The position numbers and the translations under genes are program-made. This document shows positions 57,593-64,000 of a DNA stretch of 64,000 bases, one piece after another; position 1 is the stretch's first letter, and every line of letters begins with the position of its first letter. This stretch comes from Halorubrum sp. PV6. Lineage in GTDB: Archaea; Halobacteriota; Halobacteria; Halobacteriales; Haloferacaceae. The notes under the pieces are model-generated. The model was not told where the DNA came from and made no database searches. It saw only the letters and a program-made list of their open reading frames with translations. The stretch covers positions 1,984,001 to 2,048,000 of the forward strand of contig NZ_CP030064.1 in the NCBI RefSeq assembly GCF_003990725.2, written 5' to 3'.

Positions 57593-58825
57593 GTGATATC
57601 CGCCCTCCTCGCGCAGAACGCGACGGCTCCGTCCGAGGTCCCCGGCGACCTCTACGGGGCGCTGACGGGGAACGCCGAGCGCGTGGCGGCGTCGCTGGTG
57701 ATCCTCGGCGTCGTCCTCGGCGTGCGGATCCTCACCGGGTATATAAAGGAGCGGAGCGACGACCTCTCGTCGATCCGGCGGCTCCTCCTCTCGGCGACGG
57801 TCGCGGCGGCGACCGCGCTCGCGGTCATCTCGCTCATCGCAGTGTGGGACCGGAGCGGCGCGCTGTTCGAGGCGGTCCGATCGGCGGTACAGACCGACCA
57901 GGTGTCGAACGTGGTGTTGTCGGTGGTGATCCTGGCGGCGGCGTACGCCCTCACCGACTTCCTCGGCGGCGTCATAACCGAGGTCGCGAGCGAGAGCGCC
58001 TCAATTTCCAAACACCAGCGCGAGGTGGTGCTCCGGCTCACCCAGCTAACCGTGTACACGACCGCGTTGCTCGCGGTCGTCGGCCTGTTCACCGACAACA
58101 TCGGGAGCCTCCTCGTCGGCGCGGGGTTCCTCGGGATCGTCATCGGGATGGCGGCGCGGCAGACGCTCGGCGCGATCCTCGCCGGCTTCGTGCTGATGTT
58201 CTCCCGCCCGTTCGAGGTCGGCGACTGGGTTGAGATCGGCGACCACGAGGGGACCGTCACGGAGATTTCGATCATGAGCACCCGCATCCGCTCGTTCGAC
58301 GGCGAGGTGATCACGATGCCGAACGACGCGGTCCGATCGACGTCGATCGTCGACCGGTCGCGGCGGAGCCGGCTCCGGATCGAAGTTGAGGTCGGCGTCG
58401 ACTACGCGACCGACATCGACCGCGCGGCCTCGGTGATCGAAGGGGCCGTCGCCGGCGTCGACGACGTGGCCGACAGGCCCGAGCCGGACGCCGTGACGAA
58501 GCGGTTCGACGACTCGGCCGTCGTGTTCGGGGTTCGCTACTGGATCGAGAACCCGACCATGCGGAAGCGCTGGCGCACGCAGACCGACGCCATGACCGCG
58601 ATCAAGCCGGCGCTCGAAGACGAGGGGATCGTGATCCCCTTCCCGCAGCAGACGCTCTCGGCGCGGGACGCCGACGCGTCCGGCCCGCAGCTCGACGCCT
58701 CCGTCGAGGCCCGAGCCGCGACCCGCGAGGGATCACAGTCGGCCGCCGGGGACGGCGAGGAGGAGTCGGCGAGCGCAACGGAGGACGACGAGTCAGAGCG
58801 CGACGCGGAGGAGGGAGACCGATGA
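57593..58825 (+). CDS. MscS family mechanosensitive channel
   Basis: A 410-residue membrane channel. Four to five helices precede the MscS pore helix (GSLLVGAGFLGIVIGMAARQ, then TLGAILAGFVLMFSRPFEVG) and the beta domain (GTVTEISIMSTRIRSFDGEVI, split around ST). It would release solutes on osmotic downshock. GTG start at 57593; acidic C-terminal tail. It overlaps the next methyltransferase gene by four bases and sits inside an otherwise translation-related cluster. Confidence 0.92.
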   Translation: MISALLAQNATAPSEVPGDLYGALTGNAERVAASLVILGVVLGVRILTGYIKERSDDLSSIRRLLLSATVAAATALAVISLIAVWDRSGALFEAVRSAVQTDQVSNVVLSVVILAAAYALTDFLGGVITEVASESASISKHQREVVLRLTQLTVYTTALLAVVGLFTDNIGSLLVGAGFLGIVIGMAARQTLGAILAGFVLMFSRPFEVGDWVEIGDHEGTVTEISIMSTRIRSFDGEVITMPNDAVRSTSIVDRSRRSRLRIEVEVGVDYATDIDRAASVIEGAVAGVDDVADRPEPDAVTKRFDDSAVVFGVRYWIENPTMRKRWRTQTDAMTAIKPALEDEGIVIPFPQQTLSARDADASGPQLDASVEARAATREGSQSAAGDGEEESASATEDDESERDAEEGDR

Positions 58826-59409
58826 CCGACGACGAGGGCGGCCTCGCGGAGCGGCGCGGGCTCGACGAGGCGGTCGTCTACCAGCCGGCCGAAGACTCCG
58901 GGTTGCTCGCGGAGGCGGCGGTGGAGACGGCGGCGGGCCGGGTGCTGGAGGTCGGCACGGGGTCGGGGTGGGTCGCACAGCAGATCGCCGAGGAGCGCGG
59001 CCTCGACGTGGTCGGCAGCGACCTCAACCCCCACGCGGCGCGGCAGGCGCACGACCGCGGCGTCGAGGGCGTCGTCGCCGACCTCCTCGCGCCGTTCCGG
59101 GCGGACGCGTTCGACACCGTGTGTTTCAATCCGCCGTACCTCCCGACCGACCCCGACAACGAGTGGGACGACTGGATGGAACACGCGCTCTCCGGCGGCG
59201 AGTCGGGGCGCGAGCTCATCGAGCCGTTCCTCGACGACGTGGGGCGCGTCCTCGCGCCGGAGGGCGTCGTTCTGCTCTTGGTCTCCTCGCTGACCGGCTA
59301 CGAGGAGGTGCTCGCGCTCGTGGCCGACGCCGGGTTCGAGGCCGAGCCGGTCGTCGAGGAGTCGTTCCCGTTCGAGACGCTCACCGTGTTGGCGCTGCGG
59401 GAGGTCTGA
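58822..59409 (+). CDS. HemK2-type protein methyltransferase (probable release factor aRF1 glutamine methylase)
   Basis: A 195-residue class I methyltransferase. The SAM loop is LEVGTGSGWVA (42-52) and the catalytic NPPY is at 103-106 (CFNPPYLPTD), as in HemK/PrmC. Short archaeal members without the N-terminal PrmC domain methylate the GGQ glutamine of release factor aRF1. It is the usual neighbour of rsmA in archaea. ATGA overlap with the MscS gene. Confidence 0.92.
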   Translation: MTDDEGGLAERRGLDEAVVYQPAEDSGLLAEAAVETAAGRVLEVGTGSGWVAQQIAEERGLDVVGSDLNPHAARQAHDRGVEGVVADLLAPFRADAFDTVCFNPPYLPTDPDNEWDDWMEHALSGGESGRELIEPFLDDVGRVLAPEGVVLLLVSSLTGYEEVLALVADAGFEAEPVVEESFPFETLTVLALREV

Positions 59410-59556
59410 GGCGGTCGGCTGGCATTGAGGTCTGCGGGTCGCTCGCTGCGACCGCGGCCGGGTCGCACCGGAGGGTGAGATCGGCGCCGTATAAATTACT
59501 GATAAGCATAAAGAGCATTAGCAAATATTATACGACGGTATATCGAAGTGCTGGTG

Positions 59557-60558
59557 ATGACCGAACGAGTCGCAGCCACGCCGGGGCTGTATCCGCTTCC
59601 GGACTGGGCGAAAGAGACGCTCTCCGACCTCAAGGGCCACCAGAAGGGTGACCTCCTGAGCGGCGACGAAAGCGAGGCGATCACCGAGGAGTACGCCGAC
59701 GTCCGCGCCGAGTACGTCGACGATCAGCTCGACGCCGGCCTCGACCGCGTAAGCGAGGGGCAGGGGCGTTGGGACGACATGATCGCGCACCCGCTTACCG
59801 TCCACGACAGCGTCGAGACGGGCGGTATCGTCCGGTACTACGACAACAACAACTTCTACCGCGACCCGCGCGTCGTCGACGACCTCGACTTCTCGGGCGA
59901 CGTGGCGCGCGAGCTGGAGGCGGCGGCCGAACTCGTCGGCGACGCGGCCCCCCTCGCCGCGACGCTGCCGGGCCCGTACTCGCTCGCGGCGCTCGCCACG
60001 GACGAACACTACGGCGACGACGCCGAGTTCCAGGCGGCCGTCGCCGAGTTCCTCGCCGGCGAGGTCGAGGCGTTCCCGGCCCACGAGACGCTGTTCTTAC
60101 TGGAGCCGTCGCTCGTCACCAGCCCGCCCGCCGAGGGCGAGGAGTCGGCCGCGACGGAGGCCATCGCGACGGTCGCCTCGGCGACCGACGCCGACGTGGT
60201 CGTCCAGACCTCCTACGGCGCGCTCGGCGAGAAGCTCTACGCCCACCTCGTCGACGAGGCGGGCGCGGACGCGCTCGGGCTCGATCTGGTCGCCGGCGAC
60301 CGCGACGAGACGGTTTACAACGTCCAGGAGTTCGGCTCCACCGACTCGCTCGCGCTCGGGCTCGTCGACGGGCAGAACACGCTCGTCGAGGAGGCGGAGA
60401 CGGTCGCGGAGCGCGTCGAGTGGTTCGAGTCGCAGATCCCCGCAGAAGGGTTTGACACGACCTACCTGACGCCGAACACCGAGCTGTTCTACCTGCCCGC
60501 GAACAAGTACCGCGAGAAACTGCACGCGCTCGCCGCTGCCGCGGAGGTGCTCGACTAA
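59557..60558 (+). CDS. MetE-like protein, N-terminal/auxiliary half of split methionine synthase
   Basis: A 333-residue barrel protein of the cobalamin-independent methionine synthase family, but without the zinc-binding motifs HVC and SPDCG. It keeps substrate-binding-type segments (LPDWAKETLSDLKGHQKG at the start, DNNNFYRDP and ATLPGPYSLA). Haloarchaea often have such a gene directly before the catalytic MetE barrel, as here (one-base overlap, TAATG). Start ATG 59557 lies about 25-32 bases after the TATA box AATATTATA (59524-59532). Confidence 0.85.
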   Translation: MTERVAATPGLYPLPDWAKETLSDLKGHQKGDLLSGDESEAITEEYADVRAEYVDDQLDAGLDRVSEGQGRWDDMIAHPLTVHDSVETGGIVRYYDNNNFYRDPRVVDDLDFSGDVARELEAAAELVGDAAPLAATLPGPYSLAALATDEHYGDDAEFQAAVAEFLAGEVEAFPAHETLFLLEPSLVTSPPAEGEESAATEAIATVASATDADVVVQTSYGALGEKLYAHLVDEAGADALGLDLVAGDRDETVYNVQEFGSTDSLALGLVDGQNTLVEEAETVAERVEWFESQIPAEGFDTTYLTPNTELFYLPANKYREKLHALAAAAEVLD

Positions 60559-61628
60559 TGGCCCGAAACCCCGAAGCAAACCGCGAACAGTTCCGCCCGC
60601 ACGACCACCCGAACGACGCGTTCCTGCTGACGACCGTCGTCGGCTCGTACCCGAAGCCGAAGTGGCTGAATCGTGCCGACGAACTGGTCGACGATCCGGA
60701 CTCGAAGTTCGACGCGTCGGATCTGGCGGAGGCGCACGACGACGCCTGCCGGCTGATCACGCACGAACACGAGCGCGCCGGCCTCGACACGGTCGTCGAC
60801 GGCGAGATGCGCCGCAACGAGATGGTGGAGTTTTTCGCCGACCGCATCGACGGCTACGAGTTCAACGGGCCGGTGAAGGTGTGGGGCCACAACTACTTCG
60901 ACAAGCCGAGCGTCGTCGAGTCGGTCGAGTACGACGAGCCGTGGCTCGTCGACGAGTTCGAGTTCACCTCCGAGGTGTCGGAACGCCCCGTCAAGGTCCC
61001 GATCACGGGGCCGTACACCCTCGGATTTTGGGCGTTCAACGAGGCGTACCCCTCCACCGAGGAGTTGGTCTACGACCTCGCCGACCTCGTCAACGAGGAG
61101 GTCGAGAAGCTGGTCGAGGCGGGCGCGCGCTACATCCAGATCGACGAGCCCGCGCTGGCGACGACGCCCGAGGACCACGCCATCGTCGGCGAGGCGCTCG
61201 AACGCATCGTCTCGGGCATTGACGAGGAGGTCCGGATCGGCCTGCACGTCTGTTACGGCGACTACTCGCGGATCTACCCCGAGATCAACGACTACCCGAT
61301 CGACGAGTTCGACGTGGAACTCTGTAACGGCGACTTCGAACAGATCCCGACGTTCACGGATCCCGAGTTCGAGCCGGACCTCGCGCTCGGCGTCGTCGAC
61401 GCACACACCGCCGAGGTCGAGCCGGTCGAAGAGATCAAGGAGAACATCCGGCAGGGCCTCCGCGTCGTCCCGCCGGAGAAGCTCACCATCTCGCCCGACT
61501 GCGGCCTGAAGCTCCTCCCCCGCGACATCGCGTACGGGAAGACGGAGAACATGGTCACCGCGGTCCGCGAGGTCGAAGCCGAGATCGATTCCGGCGAGAT
61601 CGACGTCGAGAACCCGCTCGACGACTGA
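60558..61628 (+). CDS. metE: Cobalamin-independent methionine synthase, catalytic half
   Basis: A 356-residue enzyme that methylates homocysteine. Zinc ligands are His230, Cys232 (HVCYGD), Glu254 (VELCNGDFE) and Cys315 (SPDCGLK), the same set as in MetE. The opening TTVVGSYPKPKWL is typical of the archaeal catalytic barrel. The methyl donor in archaea may be a corrinoid protein or methyl-pterin rather than the triglutamate folate. Coupled to the preceding MetE-like gene. Confidence 0.93.
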   Translation: MARNPEANREQFRPHDHPNDAFLLTTVVGSYPKPKWLNRADELVDDPDSKFDASDLAEAHDDACRLITHEHERAGLDTVVDGEMRRNEMVEFFADRIDGYEFNGPVKVWGHNYFDKPSVVESVEYDEPWLVDEFEFTSEVSERPVKVPITGPYTLGFWAFNEAYPSTEELVYDLADLVNEEVEKLVEAGARYIQIDEPALATTPEDHAIVGEALERIVSGIDEEVRIGLHVCYGDYSRIYPEINDYPIDEFDVELCNGDFEQIPTFTDPEFEPDLALGVVDAHTAEVEPVEEIKENIRQGLRVVPPEKLTISPDCGLKLLPRDIAYGKTENMVTAVREVEAEIDSGEIDVENPLDD

Positions 61629-62003
61629 ATCGGTCCATCGAAACGCGATTTAGTTGTCAATTTTCCACTGAGCTCCCGTGAGGGCACACAGATTGCGCGA
61701 CGTAGGGGATGTATCGCCGTGGATCTGTTGGACTCCTTCGCCTCTGGTAGGTCGCAGAAGCCATGCGAGATGCAGAGGACGCAGTCAGCACGGGAACTAT
61801 GTTATCTTCCCTCTCTGAACCCTGAACTAGCCGATAGAACGCACCTGCGTATTGAGCGTTGAGGATTCTACCAGCTCAAGTAGGTGTGCCAATAGTCGTG
61901 CGGTGGGTCGCCATGGGGCCACCATCGCAGTTGTGGTTTCCATTGGTTTTTAAATGATTATCACTTCCAGAAATGATTTGTATTCTAAGATATTTGTCCG
62001 AAT
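61629..62003. other. Intergenic gap; possible element end, no gene seen
   Basis: No convincing ORF. GGATCTGTTGGACTCCT near 61720 matches the insertion-sequence-like terminus at 47574 at 13 of 17 positions. On the minus strand a short frame reads PQLRWWPHGDPPHDYWHTY, which could be a gene fragment that I do not recognise. The stretch TTTTTAAATGATTATC near 61946 marks the shift to the AT-rich gene that follows. Confidence 0.25.
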
Positions 62004-62627
62004 ATGAATCTCGTGTTGAGAGGCATAGAGCAAATAAAATATCTACTAACATGGATGTTTGTACTATTTACAAAACGAACAACTCTGAAAGGACAAAAAG
62101 AAATTACACTCCCCCACAAAACTATCAGAGTATATATATTCGACAAAGACAGTCCGGGATTAGCACAAGCAACTCCATTTGGTACAATCATATGGAACCT
62201 ACATTGGACCGAGGGCCTCTCCGTTCAAGCCAAACAGCTCCTTTTAACCCACGAAGAGAGCCATAAAAACAGGAACGTTATTTGGAAGGGCATCATCTAT
62301 GCGCTACTTATTCTTCTACTCATCGTCACGTATCAAAAAGCACAATTGATGCTTGAAATCGGCTTCGGAGGATTATCAGCAGCCATGCTGATCGATACTA
62401 TAGGTTCTTTGACCATACCGTTTGTTACATTTTTGATTGCTATCCGAGTAGAAGAAATTATAGCAGACTATCAGTCCCTACAGAAACTTGGTGAAGAACA
62501 TTTTATCGAAGGTTATCGAGAGTTGTTGGAACAAGGAGACAGTACAATTACTGGTCGGATCGTGCGCAAAATTCTATACAACCACCCGAAACAGACCGTA
62601 AAATTACACGATATGCTTAATTCGTAG
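62004..62627 (+). CDS. Membrane metallopeptidase-like protein (HExxH)
   Basis: A 207-residue protein with an HEESH zinc motif (His83-His87), two hydrophobic segments around 94-112 (IYALLILLLIVTYQ) and 130-148 (IGSLTIPFVTFLIAI), and a short N-terminal hydrophobic stretch. This is the plan of small M48/M56-like membrane peptidases. Composition is very AT-rich and Lys/Ile-rich, unlike the acidic neighbours, so the gene is probably acquired. The third zinc ligand is uncertain (Glu in ADYQSLQKLGEEHF is a candidate). The substrate is unknown. Confidence 0.6.
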   Translation: MNLVLRGIEQIKYLLTWMFVLFTKRTTLKGQKEITLPHKTIRVYIFDKDSPGLAQATPFGTIIWNLHWTEGLSVQAKQLLLTHEESHKNRNVIWKGIIYALLILLLIVTYQKAQLMLEIGFGGLSAAMLIDTIGSLTIPFVTFLIAIRVEEIIADYQSLQKLGEEHFIEGYRELLEQGDSTITGRIVRKILYNHPKQTVKLHDMLNS

Positions 62628-62849
62628 GCATATTCTATCGGGTGGTTCGGAATACAGATGGAGAATATAAGATAGTTCTTGTGACGACTACAACCTCTGT
62701 ATCTCGCACGGGGTTCTGACACAATGTAGGTAGATCCGTATTGTGTGCCGGTATGTAGATCGCCTGTATTGAGCGAATCGGTCTATCCTGATTTCGCCAC
62801 TGCGACGTGCCACAGTCGCGCCATCTGTCTATTACACTAGTTTTGTCAG

Positions 62850-62872
62850 TTTCAAAGGGCTTCAACAGAGTC
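62850..62872 (-). repeat. Insertion-sequence-like terminus
   Basis: On the minus strand GACTCTGTTGAAGCCCTTTG opens a 23-base segment that matches the left end of the element at 47574 at 20 of 23 positions. The rest of the gap 62628-62954 shows no gene. A partner end is not clear, so this may be a solo remnant. Confidence 0.45.
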
Positions 62873-62954
62873 ACCGCGGTGAATCCCCCGCTCGAACGAT
62901 CCCATCGGCAAAAGACTAATTACACACGTAAGCGTAAAATTACAGTAGATTACA

Positions 62955-63317
62955 ATGCCTGTCGATTTCGAGAGCTATCATCCGAATGACCTTCCGAATG
63001 AGGGGACAAACGGCCGACAGATTCTAGAACACCTCGCACGACATCCCGAGCTCGGGTTCACGCCGAGCGAACTCGCCGACGAACTTGAAATTCCTCGAGG
63101 AAGTGTTGGGACGACGCTAAACCGCCTCGAAGAGCGGGGGCTCGTCCGACACAAAGGCGCATATTGGGCGATCAATATCGAGGCGTACGATGCGCAAACG
63201 GCTAGCGAGATCGGCCTCCGAGCCGTCGCTGACCAGTTCGAGGGCGATCACTACGACACGAATCCCGACTGGGATGCGACACTACCAGACATCGACGCCG
63301 AGACGAGCGGAAATTGA
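62955..63317 (+). CDS. Winged-helix antitoxin/regulator of a MazF-like module
   Basis: A 120-residue protein with a winged helix (FTPSELADELEIPRGSVGTT then LNRLEERGLVRHKG) and an acidic C-terminal tail (DWDATLPDIDAE). Its stop overlaps the start of a MazF-like gene by one base (TGATG). In haloarchaea such winged-helix genes commonly stand in as antitoxin and repressor for PemK/MazF-type toxins. ATG 62955. Confidence 0.8.
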   Translation: MPVDFESYHPNDLPNEGTNGRQILEHLARHPELGFTPSELADELEIPRGSVGTTLNRLEERGLVRHKGAYWAINIEAYDAQTASEIGLRAVADQFEGDHYDTNPDWDATLPDIDAETSGN

Positions 63318-63652
63318 TGCTCCGGCGTGGAAGCGTCGTCGTCGCCGTCGATCCCTATGGACACACTCCTCGACGGCCCTACCTCATCCTGAGCGACGAG
63401 ACACACCCGTTTGCGGGTGAACAATACATCGCCGCCGGAATCACGACGAAAGAGTACTCACCGTCGATTTCGCTCGCGGGACGGTTTGTCGAAGGCGGCC
63501 TCTCGGAACGATCGTTCGTCTCTCCGTGGGCAGTCGTCTCCCTTCGCGAGGCCGACATCGAACGCGCAGTGGCGATCGTCGACCGGACGGTGACGAGTAG
63601 CGCGGCCAAACAGGTGGCCCGATTCGTCGGATGCGACCCGACCGACTCGTAG
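63317..63652 (+). CDS. MazF/PemK-like endoribonuclease toxin
   Basis: A 111-residue protein with the PemK/MazF fold: MLRRGSVVVAVDPYGHTPRR at the start, PYLILSDETHPFAGEQYIAAG, and a middle SPWAVVSLREADIE. It would cleave mRNA when freed from the winged-helix partner encoded just upstream. ATG 63317 overlaps the antitoxin stop; a TTG at 63314 is an alternative. Confidence 0.8.
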   Translation: MLRRGSVVVAVDPYGHTPRRPYLILSDETHPFAGEQYIAAGITTKEYSPSISLAGRFVEGGLSERSFVSPWAVVSLREADIERAVAIVDRTVTSSAAKQVARFVGCDPTDS

Positions 63653-63751
63653 CTCGCGGTTCCATCGCAGCAAGTGGTGCAAGCCGGGCATCGGTGACGG
63701 CCACGAAGTCGGCGACGCCATTTATAAGAGCCATCCGCACCCACCGCCGAC

Positions 63752-64000
63752 ATGGACCTCGGCCTCACCGTCGGCGACGACCTCGACCGGCTCGCGGCGT
63801 CGCCGGCGCGGTTCGACTTCTGTGAACTGGGGCTCGGCGAGCCGACGCTCGTTCCGGGCGCCATCGACCTCGAGCGCATCGACCGGGCGCTCGCCGGGCG
63901 CGACCTGGTCGTTCACCTGCCGTACAGCCAGCGGCTGGCGACGTACGTCCCCGAGATCAACGACGCCATCGTCGACTACCAGCGCCGCCTGTTGACCGCG
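63752..64000 (+). CDS. TIM-barrel sugar phosphate isomerase/epimerase-like protein, 3' end outside window
   Basis: The first 83 residues of a protein that begins MDLGLTVGDDLDRLAASPAR and continues FDFCELGLGEPT and LVVHLPYSQRLATYVPEIND. This is the start pattern of xylose isomerase-like/AP endonuclease 2 TIM barrels (sugar phosphate isomerase/epimerase family). A TATA box TTTATAAG at 63721-63728 lies about 25-30 bases upstream, so the transcript is leaderless. The gene runs off the window. Confidence 0.7.
   Translation, partial: MDLGLTVGDDLDRLAASPARFDFCELGLGEPTLVPGAIDLERIDRALAGRDLVVHLPYSQRLATYVPEINDAIVDYQRRLLTA

Noticed and set aside
1-64000. CRISPR arrays or cas genes
   Set aside because: No regularly spaced 28-40-bp repeats with unique spacers and no Cas motifs; the tandem arrays found have no spacers.

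Overview
The window is chromosomal DNA of a haloarchaeon. GC is high, the proteins are very acidic (Asp/Glu-rich), most genes have an archaeal TATA box about 25 bases before the start codon (leaderless transcripts), and lipoproteins carry Tat-type twin-arginine signals. The conserved order DUF655 - rsmA - HemK2-type methyltransferase is archaeal. The gene set resembles Halorubrum and its relatives, but I cannot fix the genus. I saw no rRNA, tRNA or CRISPR array and no intact transposase gene.

Layout. 0-3 kb: the end of a Zn/Cd/Pb P1B-type ATPase, a small interrupted ORF, and a PIN-domain toxin-antitoxin pair flanked by 14-bp direct repeats. 3-9.4 kb: an operon of a CheY-like regulator, a duplicated PgsC-like membrane protein and a PgsB/CapB-like ligase (poly-gamma-glutamate type), with a large multi-PAS/GAF histidine kinase transcribed divergently. 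9.8-13.7 kb: a PotDABC-type ABC importer. 14.7-23.9 kb: universal stress protein, thiolase plus DUF35, gamma-carbonic-anhydrase-like protein, acyl-CoA ligase, MIP18/DUF59 protein, amidohydrolase, SDR and a tungsten-type aldehyde oxidoreductase. 24-36.8 kb: a sugar/organic-acid catabolic region with an RbsABC-like importer, a BKACE enzyme, two SDRs, an IclR regulator and a clear galactonate dehydratase, mixed with a TauE-like exporter and a small exonuclease. 36.2-37.7 kb: a SHOCT/DUF4188/TetR operon with a strong palindromic operator.

38-41.4 kb holds class I ribonucleotide reductase (nrdA, nrdB) with nrdR. 41.6-45.7 kb holds a large envelope protein and gamma-glutamyltransferase. 46-53.2 kb holds a LIV-type importer: four transport genes in one operon, and a convergent gene for a substrate-binding protein whose two halves are in swapped order. 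Between them lies a roughly 520-bp element with terminal inverted repeats. 53.3-61.6 kb is core housekeeping: lipA, cysteine hydrolase, YqcI/YcgG protein, DUF655, rsmA, MscS channel, HemK2 methyltransferase and a split MetE pair. 61.7-63.7 kb is an AT-rich accessory patch with an HExxH membrane protein and a MazF-like toxin-antitoxin pair, followed by the start of a TIM-barrel sugar isomerase-like gene.

Most notable: the circularly permuted LIV-type binding protein (45984-47381); the signal-linked PgsB/PgsC operon with a duplicated PgsC and an N-terminally extended PgsB; and the short inverted-repeat element that carries its own small gene (47574-48095).
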